The notes under the pieces were generated by a model. The model saw only the letters and a program-made list of their open reading frames with translations, made no database searches and was not told the DNA's origin. A stretch of 64,000 nucleotides of DNA. Source: Filosporella fistucella (taxonomy: Eukaryota > Ascomycota > Leotiomycetes > Helotiales). This document shows, one piece after another, positions 34,278-45,357 of this stretch (positions within the stretch are counted from its first letter, which is position 1; the number at the start of each line of letters is the position of its first letter). A program made the translations under genes and the position numbers. Location of the stretch: positions 4,526,001 to 4,590,000 of the forward strand of contig JAQJZZ010000008.1 of the NCBI GenBank assembly GCA_030077755.1. Reading direction: 5' to 3'.

Positions 34278-37079
34278 ATGCCCGCCGCCATGAGCAACGA
34301 TAAAAGAACATCAATGGAGCCCAACTCCAATTCACAATCTCCCGTCTCGTCGGATTCGGGAAACAAGAAACGGAATACTTCCGCTGCCGGTTTGGACAAC
34401 AATGGAAATCCTAAACCGGTCAAAAGGAGAGCGGCAAAGGCTTGCGCCGCCTGCAGGGCGAGAAAGGTCAGATGCGATGTCATGCAGAGATATCATGTTA
34501 CACCAGAAGGTGATGTCACGTGTTCCAATTGCACCATGGATGGCATCAAATGTGTGATTGAGGAGAGTAAACGTCGAAAGTAAGTTAAGAGTGTAAAATT
34601 GGAGGTCGAGATGGTGGTGCTGATAATTGCATCTAGGAAACACCTCAATGGTACACCAGCTCCAGCTCCAGCCCCACTTCCCGCCAATCCAGCTCAAGCT
34701 TGGAGAAATGGCATTGTAAATCCTTCAGATATCGTAAATCCAGAAGCAAGAAGATGGAGCGGTTCAAATGTATCCGATACCGTGGACGATTTCTCTTCAC
34801 ACGTTCCACATCCCATTTGTAAGCTGGTGCGCTCCATTGACACCAACCCTTCTAACAATCCAGATCAAAATGTGAACAAACAGATGGATAAGGGCGAGAT
34901 TCTTCGAAGAGCCGGATTTATGTCCTCCCAATACGATACCGATCCTACTTATGCCCTATTGACATCTGCTGCACCTGGTGGAGACAGGACGAGAACGAGA
35001 TTGGATTCTCCTGCTCCGCACATGCCAGCACCACCAGTATTGAAGCACAAACTTCCAGACTACCTGAAACCTCTCCCACAACGTATGACATCTGTCGATA
35101 TCGACTATCTGTTCGCAAAAGGCGCTCTGTCCCTTCCAGCAACTGCAGTCCGAAATGCCCTCCTCAGGAGCTACATCGAATTCGTACATCCCTACATGCC
35201 ATTGGTCGAGATCCACGAGCTTTTGCAGATAATTGATGATGGAACAGGACAATCTGGAAGGATCAGCTTGTTGCTCTTTCAAGCAATCATGTTTGCTGGA
35301 ACTGCTTTCGTGGATATCGAGTTCTTGAAGGCTGCGGGGTATTCAAATCGAAAGGCTGCTAGAAAGGCATTCTTCCAGAGAGCAAGAGTATGTGTATCTG
35401 CTGAAATTCAGGGCTATGACTGACGGTTGCAGGTTCTTTATGACTTCGACTACGAAGTTGATCGTGTCTCTCTCGTCCAGTCCCTCCTCCTCATGACTTA
35501 CTGGTACGAAACCCCGGACGATCAAAAGGATACCTGGCATTGGATGGGAGTTGCAATTTCACTGGCACATACAATCGGTCTCCATCGAGATCCCGCGAAA
35601 TCGAACATGGAACCAAACAAGAAGAAACTATGGAAGAGGATATGGTGGTCTTGCTTCATGCGCGATCGTTTGGTTGCACTTGGTATGAGGAGACCAACAC
35701 GGGTCAAGGACGAGGATTACGACGTGCCGATGCTGAATGTAGACGATTTCGAAATCCAAGCCTTGGACGAAAACAATTCGATTATTCCTGCAGACTGTGC
35801 TATGGCGAGGGACGTGGAAGTGCAACGCGAATTGGCACAGATGTGTATTGCAAAGGCAAAACTTTGCCTATGCATATCCCAAGTTTTGTCTGCACAATAT
35901 TCGGTTCTAGTCAAACATCAAGGGATGCAAGGCTCAGAAGGCAGCACACACTCAAGTGTAATGCTGATTCCAAAGAAATTGGACCAGACGGACGAAGTCA
36001 AACGCTGCGATGAAGAACTCAGTAATTGGGTTTCCTCATTGCCGGAATGCTGCCAGTACAGTAGCGATATGCCATCGGGCCAATCTGGAGCTTCTATTTT
36101 CGTGCAGAGGTCTCTACTACATATGGTTTACTACACAACTCTCTCCGCGCTCCACAGACCTCAAGTTCTACCTTCAGCAGCTACTTCCCAGCCAGACTCA
36201 TCTCGGGAGTTGCAGGATTTGTCTCGCAAGAAGGTAAGAGAAGCATCTCGGGAAATCACCCGCATATCCCAGGACCTCCATAATCGATCATTGGAGAAAT
36301 ACCTGCCTACGACCGGGGTTACTGTGCTTCTTCCAGCCATCATCATACACCTTCTAGATATAAAATCATGCAACGACGAAGCTCGTCAAGCCGCGATGGA
36401 CGGGTTCTGCCAATGTATGCTCGTCTTAGAAAAACTACGCGACAACTACTCTTCTGCCGACTTTGCGACCCAATTTCTCGAGGCTGCCATCCGAAAAGCG
36501 GATATTGATCTCGTCATCGGCACCTCATCCAAAAATATGCGTCCGGAAGACGTTCAAGCCACTTTATCCAGCGACAAAGTTCGGGAATTAAGAGAGAGAA
36601 GCAGAGCAGCTGCAATGCGCCGTACGCCACCTCCTACCAGCGAGGAGAGCGAGGGTATAGATGCGGGTATGGGCTATGTCATTCACGTTCAGGATCAGGT
36701 AAATTCAAATGAGAATGCCATCGCTGCCCGGACACCTCCAGATTCAGATACTCACACTCAATTCTCCGCCACTACGGCAGAAGATTTCATGCACAATCCT
36801 CTGCATCATCAAGCTATCGACTTCAATCTCAATTCCTTCGACGCCAATAACGTTGATCTCAATGATTTTCTCAACTTTGATGGCAATGGGAATGTGAATG
36901 GCATGCAAGATCTATGGAATGTCCCACTTGAGGAGGGAGCACATGGCGAAAGTGGTGGCTGGGTAGGAGATATGAACTGGATTGACCAAGCTCCTGGATG
37001 GAGTAGATTGAACAGCCCTTTACCTGAAGGCGACATGTTTGGTGTGGGGAGAGCAGAGGATGTGGAGGTTGGTGCTTAG
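34278..37079 (+). CDS. Zn(2)Cys(6) fungal transcription factor
   Basis: Nuclear DNA-binding regulator of about 899 aa. Exons 34278-34579, 34637-35387 and 35433-37079. The binuclear cluster sits near residues 56-90: C-x2-C-x6-C (CAACRARKVRC), then 15 residues, then C-x2-C-x6-C (CSNCTMDGIKC), followed by basic SKRRKKH. The middle fungal_trans domain (about 180-600) includes VDRVSLVQSLLLMTYWYE, HTIGLHRDP and KKLWKRIWWSCFMRDRLVALG, the classic PF04082 signature. The C-terminal 150 residues are acidic and Asn-rich, a likely activation domain. Overall resemblance is to the cutinase/fatty-acid regulator group (CTF1/Far); that placement is tentative. Intact. Confidence 0.9.
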
Positions 37080-39720
37080 GGCGAGTACGATACGATACTA
37101 GATTCGGAGTAGATTGAGGGGAAGAGACGATGGGATAGACTTGGTTGTGGAAATTTACTTTATGATTGGAGTATGGTTGGGTATGGATGAATCACAGAAT
37201 TCACGGCGCTTGGGATGATTACAATGTTAGCTCTATCAAGCTTTCAATTGTTGATATGAACGATGAGTTGGTGTCAGATCGCGTTTTCCTCCTTGCCGGG
37301 AAAGGAAACCCGACTGATGTCTGGGTGTAACCATCTGTTAGATACGATTAGCTTGTTACTCACTGTAGCTTGATGTCGATAACTCAAAAGTTTAATGCCT
37401 ATCTACATAATCCTGTGACCCTCTCATGGCCCCGTGTTGTGTACTTGTACATATAGCCTTCTTAACCACACTTATCTCCACATCAGTAGGTAGTTACCGC
37501 TAGCCAACACATCATAATTTGATATTGTCGATCTTCTTCAGACGATGAACCGTTGTCTTGTCCGCACTAGCTGCAAAAAGGCAACTTTCGACGACTCTGT
37601 TCTAGATTGTCTGAGAACTGTATATGATGTAAGATATTGGACTCCACCCGCACTTCTCTCCGATCTTTCACCAGGGCAGGTCAGCTAGGTAGAAGGTAGG
37701 TAAGAAGCTATATCGGGGGTGGCATGCATCGGAGACAAGAAATTGGAAAGGTGCGGCTTGGAGAAGCGGGCATGCCAAGGTGGGGAGGAAGAGTGCGGGC
37801 AAAGCGGGGTAGATGTGAGGGGAAATGAGGAGAAAGAGGCGAACGAGGAGAAACAGTCTTGACCAAAAACTTTGCGCGGATCGGACGGATTCGAAATGAG
37901 TGTGAATTTGTCGTTTTACCTAAGATCCCGATACTTTCCATTGTCATTAATATGTGCGGAAGAGCCGGAGTTTGTGTTTCGTCGTGCTATTTCCGTTGAG
38001 GGGATTTTGATAGAAAGGTGGGGAAAGTACCACGACAGGAATTTGAGGTGGGCAAGCGGAGATCAGAAACTGCCCGTGGGAAATGAGTTTCTTACTTCCA
38101 CATTACCTTATTGTGTAGACGTTGGGAATAATTTCTAGTAGAATGATTATCTGAAACGTCCATGTGCGGTGCCGCCGTTTTCTTCGTTCTATTGTCACCA
38201 TTGCGTACTTTTCTACTTGAGCTTCTATCCCTCTCCCCACAACATCAATTCCGAATAGACCGAAGTGTCCTTCGGCGACTATCAAACTTTCGAATTACCC
38301 ATTGTAGACCAAGTCAGCTTGTTGGGTATAACGGCTTCTCGCCCGATCAATTTTGACACGGCATTGCATGCTTCATTTGGTCCTTATGTGTTAGAGTGAG
38401 TCGAATCCATTCGTCTTGTGAACAAGATGTTCCATCTTGACAGCCGGAAGATATCCTGCCTTGGTAACTATTTCAGCTTGCTGCGCTATATTTGGACGAC
38501 TCTCAAGATTCTTTTAAGCATGTTAGGAACTTGGGACTATTTTATATAGACTATCCGTCCTCCCAGAATAAAGTCGTAGATATAGAAAATGGATGAGAAA
38601 TTTATTCAGAATTACACAGATCAACCCTTATGAAGGATAGAACATCTTAACCTACTTCAAGTTAGGCCCTTCACGAAGGCATCTAGTAGATATCAAGAAT
38701 GACGCGCCTACTGACTCCGACACGGTCATTAGACACTATGGAATTCGATATACCAAGTCAGATAGGTTCAGGCCGGCCAGAAGAAAATATAAGATGCGAC
38801 AGGAGAGATGACTATGCAGACGAAGATTGCTATTGAGAGACTTTCTGGCAAGACAATCCCTCGCCTTCCTTGGATGTGACCTTCTACACCCACCGAATGA
38901 CAGATTCGCTTCACATGAAGATTGTGCTATAGATAAGACACTTGATGAGTGAGGTACAGGAATTAGGATAGAAAGTGATCTCGAGGCTCTTTTGAAGGAT
39001 CTGTTTTATGCTGGGGACAGCAGAAGCCAAAGGTTGCAGAGAGGGTAAGTTGGATATGCAATCATAGGACCAGGATCAGGAAGGTATGATAATATGTGAT
39101 CAGGATCTGAAGGCTAGTGATGGTACATCACCGAATGCAGCTGACGAAGGAAAATGTTGCGACATATGTTTGTTCACTCATACGGCACTATTGAAGCAAC
39201 AGTTCAAGTATCCTGTCATTCTGAGGTCTCTTGTTCTGCAAGTCTCCATCCCCTCTTGCATCCGTCAGCAATTCCCCTCTCCGGATGTGGTGTAGCAACA
39301 CTAATAATTCATCCCCAGAATTCAGCATCAGAGAGATCTTAGATCATTGAAAAAAAGGGACTTAAGCCTTGTGCCGAGAGTAAGAACCACCGTCCTGGAG
39401 CCGACTATAATTGGCACATCACGGTCCTGGTTCGATGGTATGTAGATTTGTACAACCGACCAGGCGGACCTGTCATCAATGATGTCGAGAGAGTTCGGCA
39501 TTCTGTGCTGTCATTGAAAATGTTCGATCGAAAGGTTTGATGGTCGATCCCCCAGTCTGAAGTGTTGAGATCGACTGAGCTCATCCTCAGCCAAATGGAG
39601 TTCGAAGTAGGTTTGATGTTCCATCTCTTATCTTCCAGAACACGAACATTCCTCGTGCATCAAACCAGCACGAGATAAGCCCCAATCATTTTTTTAATCC
39701 CCAACATGATGTGGGCAGCT
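37080..39720. other. Intergenic region, about 2.6 kb
   Basis: No gene supported; only short frames. The stretch 38400-39700 is moderately AT-rich with no family hallmark. Confidence 0.5.
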
Positions 39721-40128
39721 TCAGGTGGCTTTTTTTCGACCTCTCCCGGCACCTTTTGGCTTCTCTGCCTTTCCAGCCTTTTCTGAATCCACAAAATCCT
39801 GTATCATATCCCGCAAGGCATCATTGCGTCGAGTAAGCAGCATCACGTCGTCTGTAGTGATAGTTGTTCGACCTGCATGACGAGAGAAAGTTTCCAAGTC
39901 TGTGGCTACGTTTTCTAAACATTTGTCAGGGCAATTCAACTAGACATGAAAGGCCGAAAGAGCACCTGATTGCTTACCTATTTGTGCCCATACCATCTCC
40001 ATCAGCGCGCCGATGAATTGAGGCGTTGCAGATGTATTCAGTCGCGCTGTCTCCTCGTCTACAATTTTACCTATGCTGAACCACAAGGAGGCTTTCAGGC
40101 GGTCTTGAACGGTCGAATTTTGAGACAT
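39721..40128 (-). CDS. CENP-S / MHF1 histone-fold protein
   Basis: Small histone-fold protein (about 114 aa) that pairs with CENP-X/MHF2, binds DNA with FANCM-type helicases, and is part of the constitutive centromere complex. Two exons; intron 39915-39977 joins ...MEMVWAQI to ENVATDLETFSRHAGR. Family features: DRLKASLWFSIGKIVDEE (helix 1), SATPQFIGALMEMVWAQ (helix 2), and DLETFSRHAGRTTITTDDVMLLTRRN (helix 3 with the conserved FxxHAGR). A basic tail (GRGRKKAT) contacts DNA. An in-frame ATG at 40176 would add 16 residues; I prefer 40128 because family members begin close to this point. Confidence 0.9.
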
Positions 40129-40525
40129 TGCGATGATAGGGATCCGGATATCTGGAGTCCGCTTTCGAGCTGGCACGTTCGAAATCGTATCAAGGTGTTG
40201 GAGTACAATGTGTTGTGGTGGAGCAACAAAATTCGGGGAGACGCGACGCGCCTTCCGAGATTGACCCGAAGCGTACCCGATGATACGGAACTAAGAATTT
40301 CAATCTTGGCCCCAAAATACTCAATTCGCGCAAGGCTGAACCACACTTTTCTCAACTTGCAACTTTCTTCCCTTCTCTTCTTTTCCCTCCTTTCCTTACA
40401 ACTAGTCAAAGCGCATTCATTTCTTCAAGTGTCTGGTGTTTTACGACCGAACAGCAACTTACGGGTCCACAAAACTCGTCGATTAGTATACCCATCGAAG
40501 CCATCCTCACCTCTATTTTGTAAGA
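40129..40525. promoter_or_regulatory. Bidirectional promoter region, CENP-S / PGA2
   Basis: A 397-bp divergent intergenic stretch with a pyrimidine-rich tract (TTCTTCCCTTCTCTTCTTTTCC near 40366-40395) on the PGA2 side. Confidence 0.5.
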
Positions 40526-41047
40526 ATGGCAAATTTGGACCCAATGGAGCTGGTCATGTTCGTCCCGAATCTCGTAATGCAAGGGGCGACAAACTTTTAT
40601 CGCAACGCTACTGGCATGTTTGACGATATGACCCTCATCCGCTACATCCGAATGATTGCTGTTCTCGGTGCATACCTATTCCTACGGCCATACCTCGAGA
40701 AATTGGGAGCAAAATTGATGAAGAAAGGACACGAAGAATCGGAATCAGATCCATATTCAGAAGCAATTGCTGGGGAAGGGAGCAAGGGGAAATCCAAGAA
40801 AATTACACCGAATTCATTGAGAGATGCCGGGGGAAAGAAGGTCGAGATTGAGGATAGTGGGAGTGAGGAAGAGCCAGACACAAGCAGTGCGAATTGGGGA
40901 AAGAAGGCTAGAAAGAGGCAAAGAACTATGGTCAAGAAGGTGTTAGAAGAGCAAGAACGAAAGTTGAAGGAGGATCAGGAGGACGACGAGGATAAAGATA
41001 TTAGGGACTTGCTTGTGGATTATGAAGAAGGAGTTGATGGGTGGTAG
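40526..41047 (+). CDS. PGA2-like ER trafficking protein
   Basis: Intronless, 173 aa. Resembles yeast Pga2, an essential ER/nuclear-envelope membrane protein needed for processing of Gas1 and alkaline phosphatase. Features: a short N-terminal segment with NATGMFDDMTLIRYIRMIAV running into a single membrane helix (YIRMIAVLGAYLFLRPYL, about residues 38-57), then a long hydrophilic cytosolic domain of acidic and basic blocks (GKKARKRQRTMVKKVLEEQE, probable coiled coil) ending in an acidic DIRDLLVDYEEGVDGW. The terminal Tyr-Glu-Glu-Gly-Val-Asp-Gly-Trp is characteristic of fungal members. Length is normal. Confidence 0.85.
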   Translation: MANLDPMELVMFVPNLVMQGATNFYRNATGMFDDMTLIRYIRMIAVLGAYLFLRPYLEKLGAKLMKKGHEESESDPYSEAIAGEGSKGKSKKITPNSLRDAGGKKVEIEDSGSEEEPDTSSANWGKKARKRQRTMVKKVLEEQERKLKEDQEDDEDKDIRDLLVDYEEGVDGW

Positions 41048-42584
41048 ATCGTCCGATGGTTCTATTGTACATATTGGAGGTCAATATATGGCTTCCTGTC
41101 TACAATTACAATGTGACTGAGGGTGCAACCAGGCAGGTTAACGGATGGCAATAAGCTAATTCGTCTACAGGATAATACGCAAACAGAAGGTGTCTGGATC
41201 TCGCATACTGGGGGTTCAAACGAACATTTTAAATGTGCTACTCTTTTAGTTGTGGCCATAGATATGAAGGAGCTCCGCCCGTCTTTGGAGCACCTCTGTC
41301 GTCACCAACTAGATTGCGGGAGGGCAACACACGACGATTGGCACGAATATCTCGAGCTCAGCCTCCCTTGCGATCACTCAATGGCCTCCCTTCCTGAAAC
41401 CATTCATCCACCATGGTGCTGAAGCATATCAGCCTCGAGTGTTTCACAACTATATTGTTGTTCTTCAGCATTAGTGTCCTCCTTCGTCGAACAGCCCGAG
41501 TCCAGCAAGCCATCAGTGCACCCCATTATTAGCAGGGAAATCAAGGCTCTTCCTAAGTAAGACGGCATCATTTTGTGGAGTATTTAGGTGTCTCCTTGAT
41601 TTCTGTCAGCACCCTGCTGGCAAACAATATTGCTTATGGGCTTCTGGTCAGGATGAGCTTGTAATTGTGATGATACATCGTCTCGTGCCCCTTCATTGCT
41701 TTACTTTATCCACTTTTAGAAGGTGGAGAGCAAGGACGTTATTACACAAAGTCTACTCGGAATCACTGCATGATCTTGCTTTCCCATTCCTTAAGAGTAA
41801 AATCTGTCTTGTCGCATTGGGTGAAGTGATTCTGCAGGTATGTTTGAAGCAGAGAGAACAGTGTTCTCGTGTGCTCTGATTGCTGCTATTAAGCTCGTGC
41901 TGTACTTGGTAGGAATATGATGAAGGTACTAATTGTTTGGAGTTGAAAGAGGAGCTCGAGGGTCTGTTAGGCACAAGGGTATCAGGGTGCAGAGGGAGAG
42001 AGTGAAAGGTCTGGCGGGGTGTGATTCTCGACGCTATTCGGCATAATGATCGCATCGCAGCATATCTATGTACACTCTTCCTCCCTTGATGTTTCTTGAG
42101 ATATGCCTGTAACTGAGACTTCAACAGTATGCGACTTTACTTTTCTAGACTAAACAAACGCGTGAACGTCTATGGTCCTCCTGGACCTGTCACTGAATAA
42201 TGACGTCCGATATGTCTGACGACCAAAGCATTGAAGTAAGCTCGGAAAAGGGGTGACATTTGGCTTTCTCCTTCAAATCGCAGATATCCGTTGCCACTCC
42301 CAGACCACATCATACATTATAGAGCCAAGCGTGCCTGGAAAGAAGTCATCTGTCTGGAGCTGCTTCGATAGGACAATGCTCAAGTCATCTGAATCGTTAC
42401 CAGCGCGTCCAAGACTTTTCGGATTCTCGGGCACTGAAGGTGCCACTACATTTGCCTTGGTCCTTGTCCTGAAACTACTTCTGTAAATACGGACTAAAAT
42501 GCTCTTTCTGCTCCATTATTCTGCAAGAAAGAAAAGTACAAGCAAGACTAACACTTGGAGCCATGGCAGTAAGCAAAACTGATT
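41048..42584. other. Intergenic region left of the transposon
   Basis: No gene supported. The frames at 41123-41422 and 41753-42124 have no recognisable content. Confidence 0.5.
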
Positions 42585-42590
42585 GGTCTC

Positions 42591-42621
42591 ACCAGTGGGT
42601 GCACTAATTCCCGCACCAGCC
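42591..42621 (+). repeat. Left terminal inverted repeat of the transposon
   Basis: 31 bp, perfect inverse of 44021-44051. Preceded by the putative target duplication GGTCTC. Confidence 0.93.
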
Positions 42622-42677
42622 GAGAACACCAAAAAAGTCAAGAAAATGGCTATTAATGCTATAATTACTACAATTAA

Positions 42678-43955
42678 TTACCACAACGCTAATTTAATGC
42701 GCTTTCCACCTATTTTAGTAAGCAATTGACATCTCCTAGGCATGTCTATAATGCGTGCACGGATCTCTGCCATTGTAATCTTGCTCCATTCCTCTTGCAC
42801 TACTTGTTTATACCCCTCCAAATCATCCCACCTTCTACGACGCACTCTTTGCTTTAATATGTTCCATACTGCCTCCATAGGGTTTAAATCAGGGCTCTGC
42901 GGTGGATGCTTTAAGCAAGGGATCCAATTCTCGTCTCTAAGCTTCGAAGCCAAGCCATACTTCTTCTTGCCATGGCTAGGGTCGCCATCCTCTTAAAATA
43001 GCCACGGTTTAAGATCCCAGCCGGGCTATTATCGTGCTTTGTGAATGGCTTCGATATAAGTAGGCAGGATCTTCTCACAATAATATAATTGCGTCATACC
43101 ATTGCCCTGTGGCTTTACTTCGACCTTATGAGGCTTCCCTGCTTCCCACTCCTTTAAACGCGTGTCATATTGCTCTTGAGTCTCCTTTTTACGGTGGCGT
43201 GGCTTACGTGGATAGGGAGGAGTCTCCATATGAGGTTATTCGTCATTATAAAAGACTAAGTACTCTACCTTCTCCCACCAAGTACACCACCCGGCCACAT
43301 ATAGCTTCGCCCCGGTTAAAGCAGGCCGTTGCTCGATATTTTCAGTGTCATACCGGTGCCCCTCCTCTCGTAGTATCTCTCCTACACACATAGAAGAAGG
43401 ATCTAAGTGTGCTTTATCTGTGAAGAAGACCCACGCCCAGAAATCGTGTATATTCTTGCCCCGGTGGGCTGCGCTATAATGAATGCGTTCTACAAAGTTC
43501 TAACGGCGAAACACCTTCCTCACATATGCTTTCTTATACCTCCTGCCCTTCCTGGTGGTTGCTTTAAGTCTGGCTTGTAAAGCGCGCTTCTTAATAGGTA
43601 GGTTGTGGTGTTTAATTTATACCTCATATAGCTGGTCGCGTACCGGGTTTTGCGCTGGATCCACAAGCATTTTGCACACCTCTGCTAAGACTTTAGAACG
43701 TCTACCAAGCTTCTCAGACAGCCTACGTGTCCTCTTATATGCAGGAGAGCCATAAATAGCTCTCTGGTCGAGCCATCGCTGCCCATTCGGATGAGTAAGT
43801 CCAAAATCGCGTTCGAGGGCGCGTAGCGACTTTAAGGGGGATCTATGGTCCCATGCGTCATAGAATCGCACTCTCTTTCGAGAAGTACGTGTACCAGGGT
43901 TATAGAATTCAGTAGGGGGAGTTTGGTAGCGATTGGACCTTGTTTTGACTGCCAT
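42678..43955 (-). pseudogene. Inactivated Tc1/mariner-like DDE transposase
   Basis: One frame of about 426 codons from ATG 43955 to a final stop at 42678, with no frameshift, interrupted by six in-frame TAA/TAG codons (none TGA). The N-terminal part is a helix-turn-helix DNA-binding region (SPLKSLRALERDFGL, then RRLSEKLGRRSK). Catalytic core: first Asp in WVFFTDKAHLD; second in EDGDPSHG, where the Phe-Gln before it now reads Phe-stop; Glu in SPDLNPMEAVWNILKQR, 37 residues after the second Asp. The position of the stops where Gln is expected suggests CAA/CAG to TAA/TAG. Cannot be active. Confidence 0.9.
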
Positions 43956-44020
43956 AATGGTGGTTGAATTGAGTTTGTTTACTTTTAAAATCGAGGCTAT
44001 TTACATCTCGCTTAAAATCT

Positions 44021-44051
44021 GGCTGGTGCGGGAATTAGTGCACCCACTGGT
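44021..44051 (-). repeat. Right terminal inverted repeat of the transposon
   Basis: 31 bp, perfect inverse of 42591-42621. Followed by the second copy of GGTCTC. Confidence 0.93.
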
Positions 44052-44057
44052 GGTCTC

Positions 44058-45357
44058 GAGTTCTATAGTTCTATCAACCACCGGGAGAGCGGCATCACGG
44101 GAAGGCCGTCTCGCCGAGTAAGTGAAAGGTCTTGGTTGCAGGCATCCAGTGGGTAGTGATATGGAGGTAGGCTTGGGAACGCATGGAGAGAGTCGAGACA
44201 TGTCAAGTAGTTCCCGGAGTAGATGATTTCTGCACTGCACTCTGTCTGTCTAAGGTGCGTCAAATCCTCTGCGGATTACCTTCGTGCTACTACCGCGCAA
44301 AGTGCGTCATGATATCCTAGGTTTCGTCTTCATGCAGCTATTTGAAGTGCATCTCAGCAAACTCTTTGTGTGTTGTTTGGACTCGATGCCAATTTGATGC
44401 CAATTCTCGTGTCGAATCCCTCAAATTGTGTCGTTCGATTGGGTAACAATTCGTCTTCCATCAGATTCTGTGCATTTTGTAAGTCCAAGAGTCCAAGTCC
44501 AAACTAGCACCCCTCTCCATAGTTGAATACCTGCCCTCGAAGCTACTGCAGCTATTGCTATGTACGAGCTATAGCAAGAGAGGGGACGCATTTGTAAAAT
44601 GCATATCATTTTCGTCCTCAGTATTGTCCGTATTGTGTCACATGTACAATACTCTCTAGTAATAGCACAAGTAAGAATGATAATTTGCCGGCACGGTCCT
44701 ACGACGATGGACATCCACAGTAGTGCTCGATTGCTTGCAGTAGAGAGAATGAGAGAGCAGGTAGAAAAGTTAAACACGTTGACGGCAGTGCAGATCATCA
44801 GATTTTTCAGGGACCCACGGACACCAATTCGTCAGAATCTGGGGGGCAAATCCCTTTCCTCCCACCCTCTCAGCCCGCTGTGCAATACCCAGCAAATGAT
44901 ATCTACCCCTCTATTCGCCCATCCTGCAGTGCATCCCTAAAGCTGCGCTCATTGAAACTTGAAGTTATCCCCACCGCTCTTTTGTGGATCTTTTACGGTA
45001 TCGATTCATACGATTTTTAACGCCGTTCGCGTGCAATATTCCGTAAGAGCACCTCCGGAACATAAGAAATCGGTAGACAATCTGAAGTGGTGTTGGCCCT
45101 CCCCTCTTCCGCTTGTCGTGACATAGTGAGGGGTCTTATTGCGACAAGCTTACGCCTCACTCTCGTACCCTCTCACTAAAACCGCCCTCCTAACACCACA
45201 CGCCAGCCACAATACGAACAACACCACCCATGGTGTTTTCAAAGTGATATACGAATCCACGATATAGTCTGATGCTTTACATATAATTTGCTTTGTCTGA
45301 TGGCCACGACGATTCGCTCCTCCGAACTCTTTTTGCTAGCTTAATCAAGGATCAGCC
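44058..45357. other. Intergenic region
   Basis: No gene supported between the transposon and the following large gene; its right part is the promoter/5' UTR of that gene. Confidence 0.5.

Larger units (their letters stand above)
42591..44051 (-). mobile_element. Dead DDE-type DNA transposon with 31-bp terminal inverted repeats
   Basis: A 1,461-bp element bounded by perfect 31-bp inverted repeats (42591-42621 and 44021-44051; ends ACCAGTGGGTGCAC...). It is flanked on both sides by GGTCTC (42585-42590 and 44052-44057), which looks like a 6-bp target duplication. One transposase frame occupies most of the interior on the minus strand. Because both ends and the single frame are complete, the element inserted whole and decayed by point mutation. 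Confidence 0.9.

Noticed and set aside
40095..40409. Coding frames in the CENP-S/PGA2 spacer
   Set aside because: Short, compositionally biased, and overlapping a promoter between two well-supported genes.
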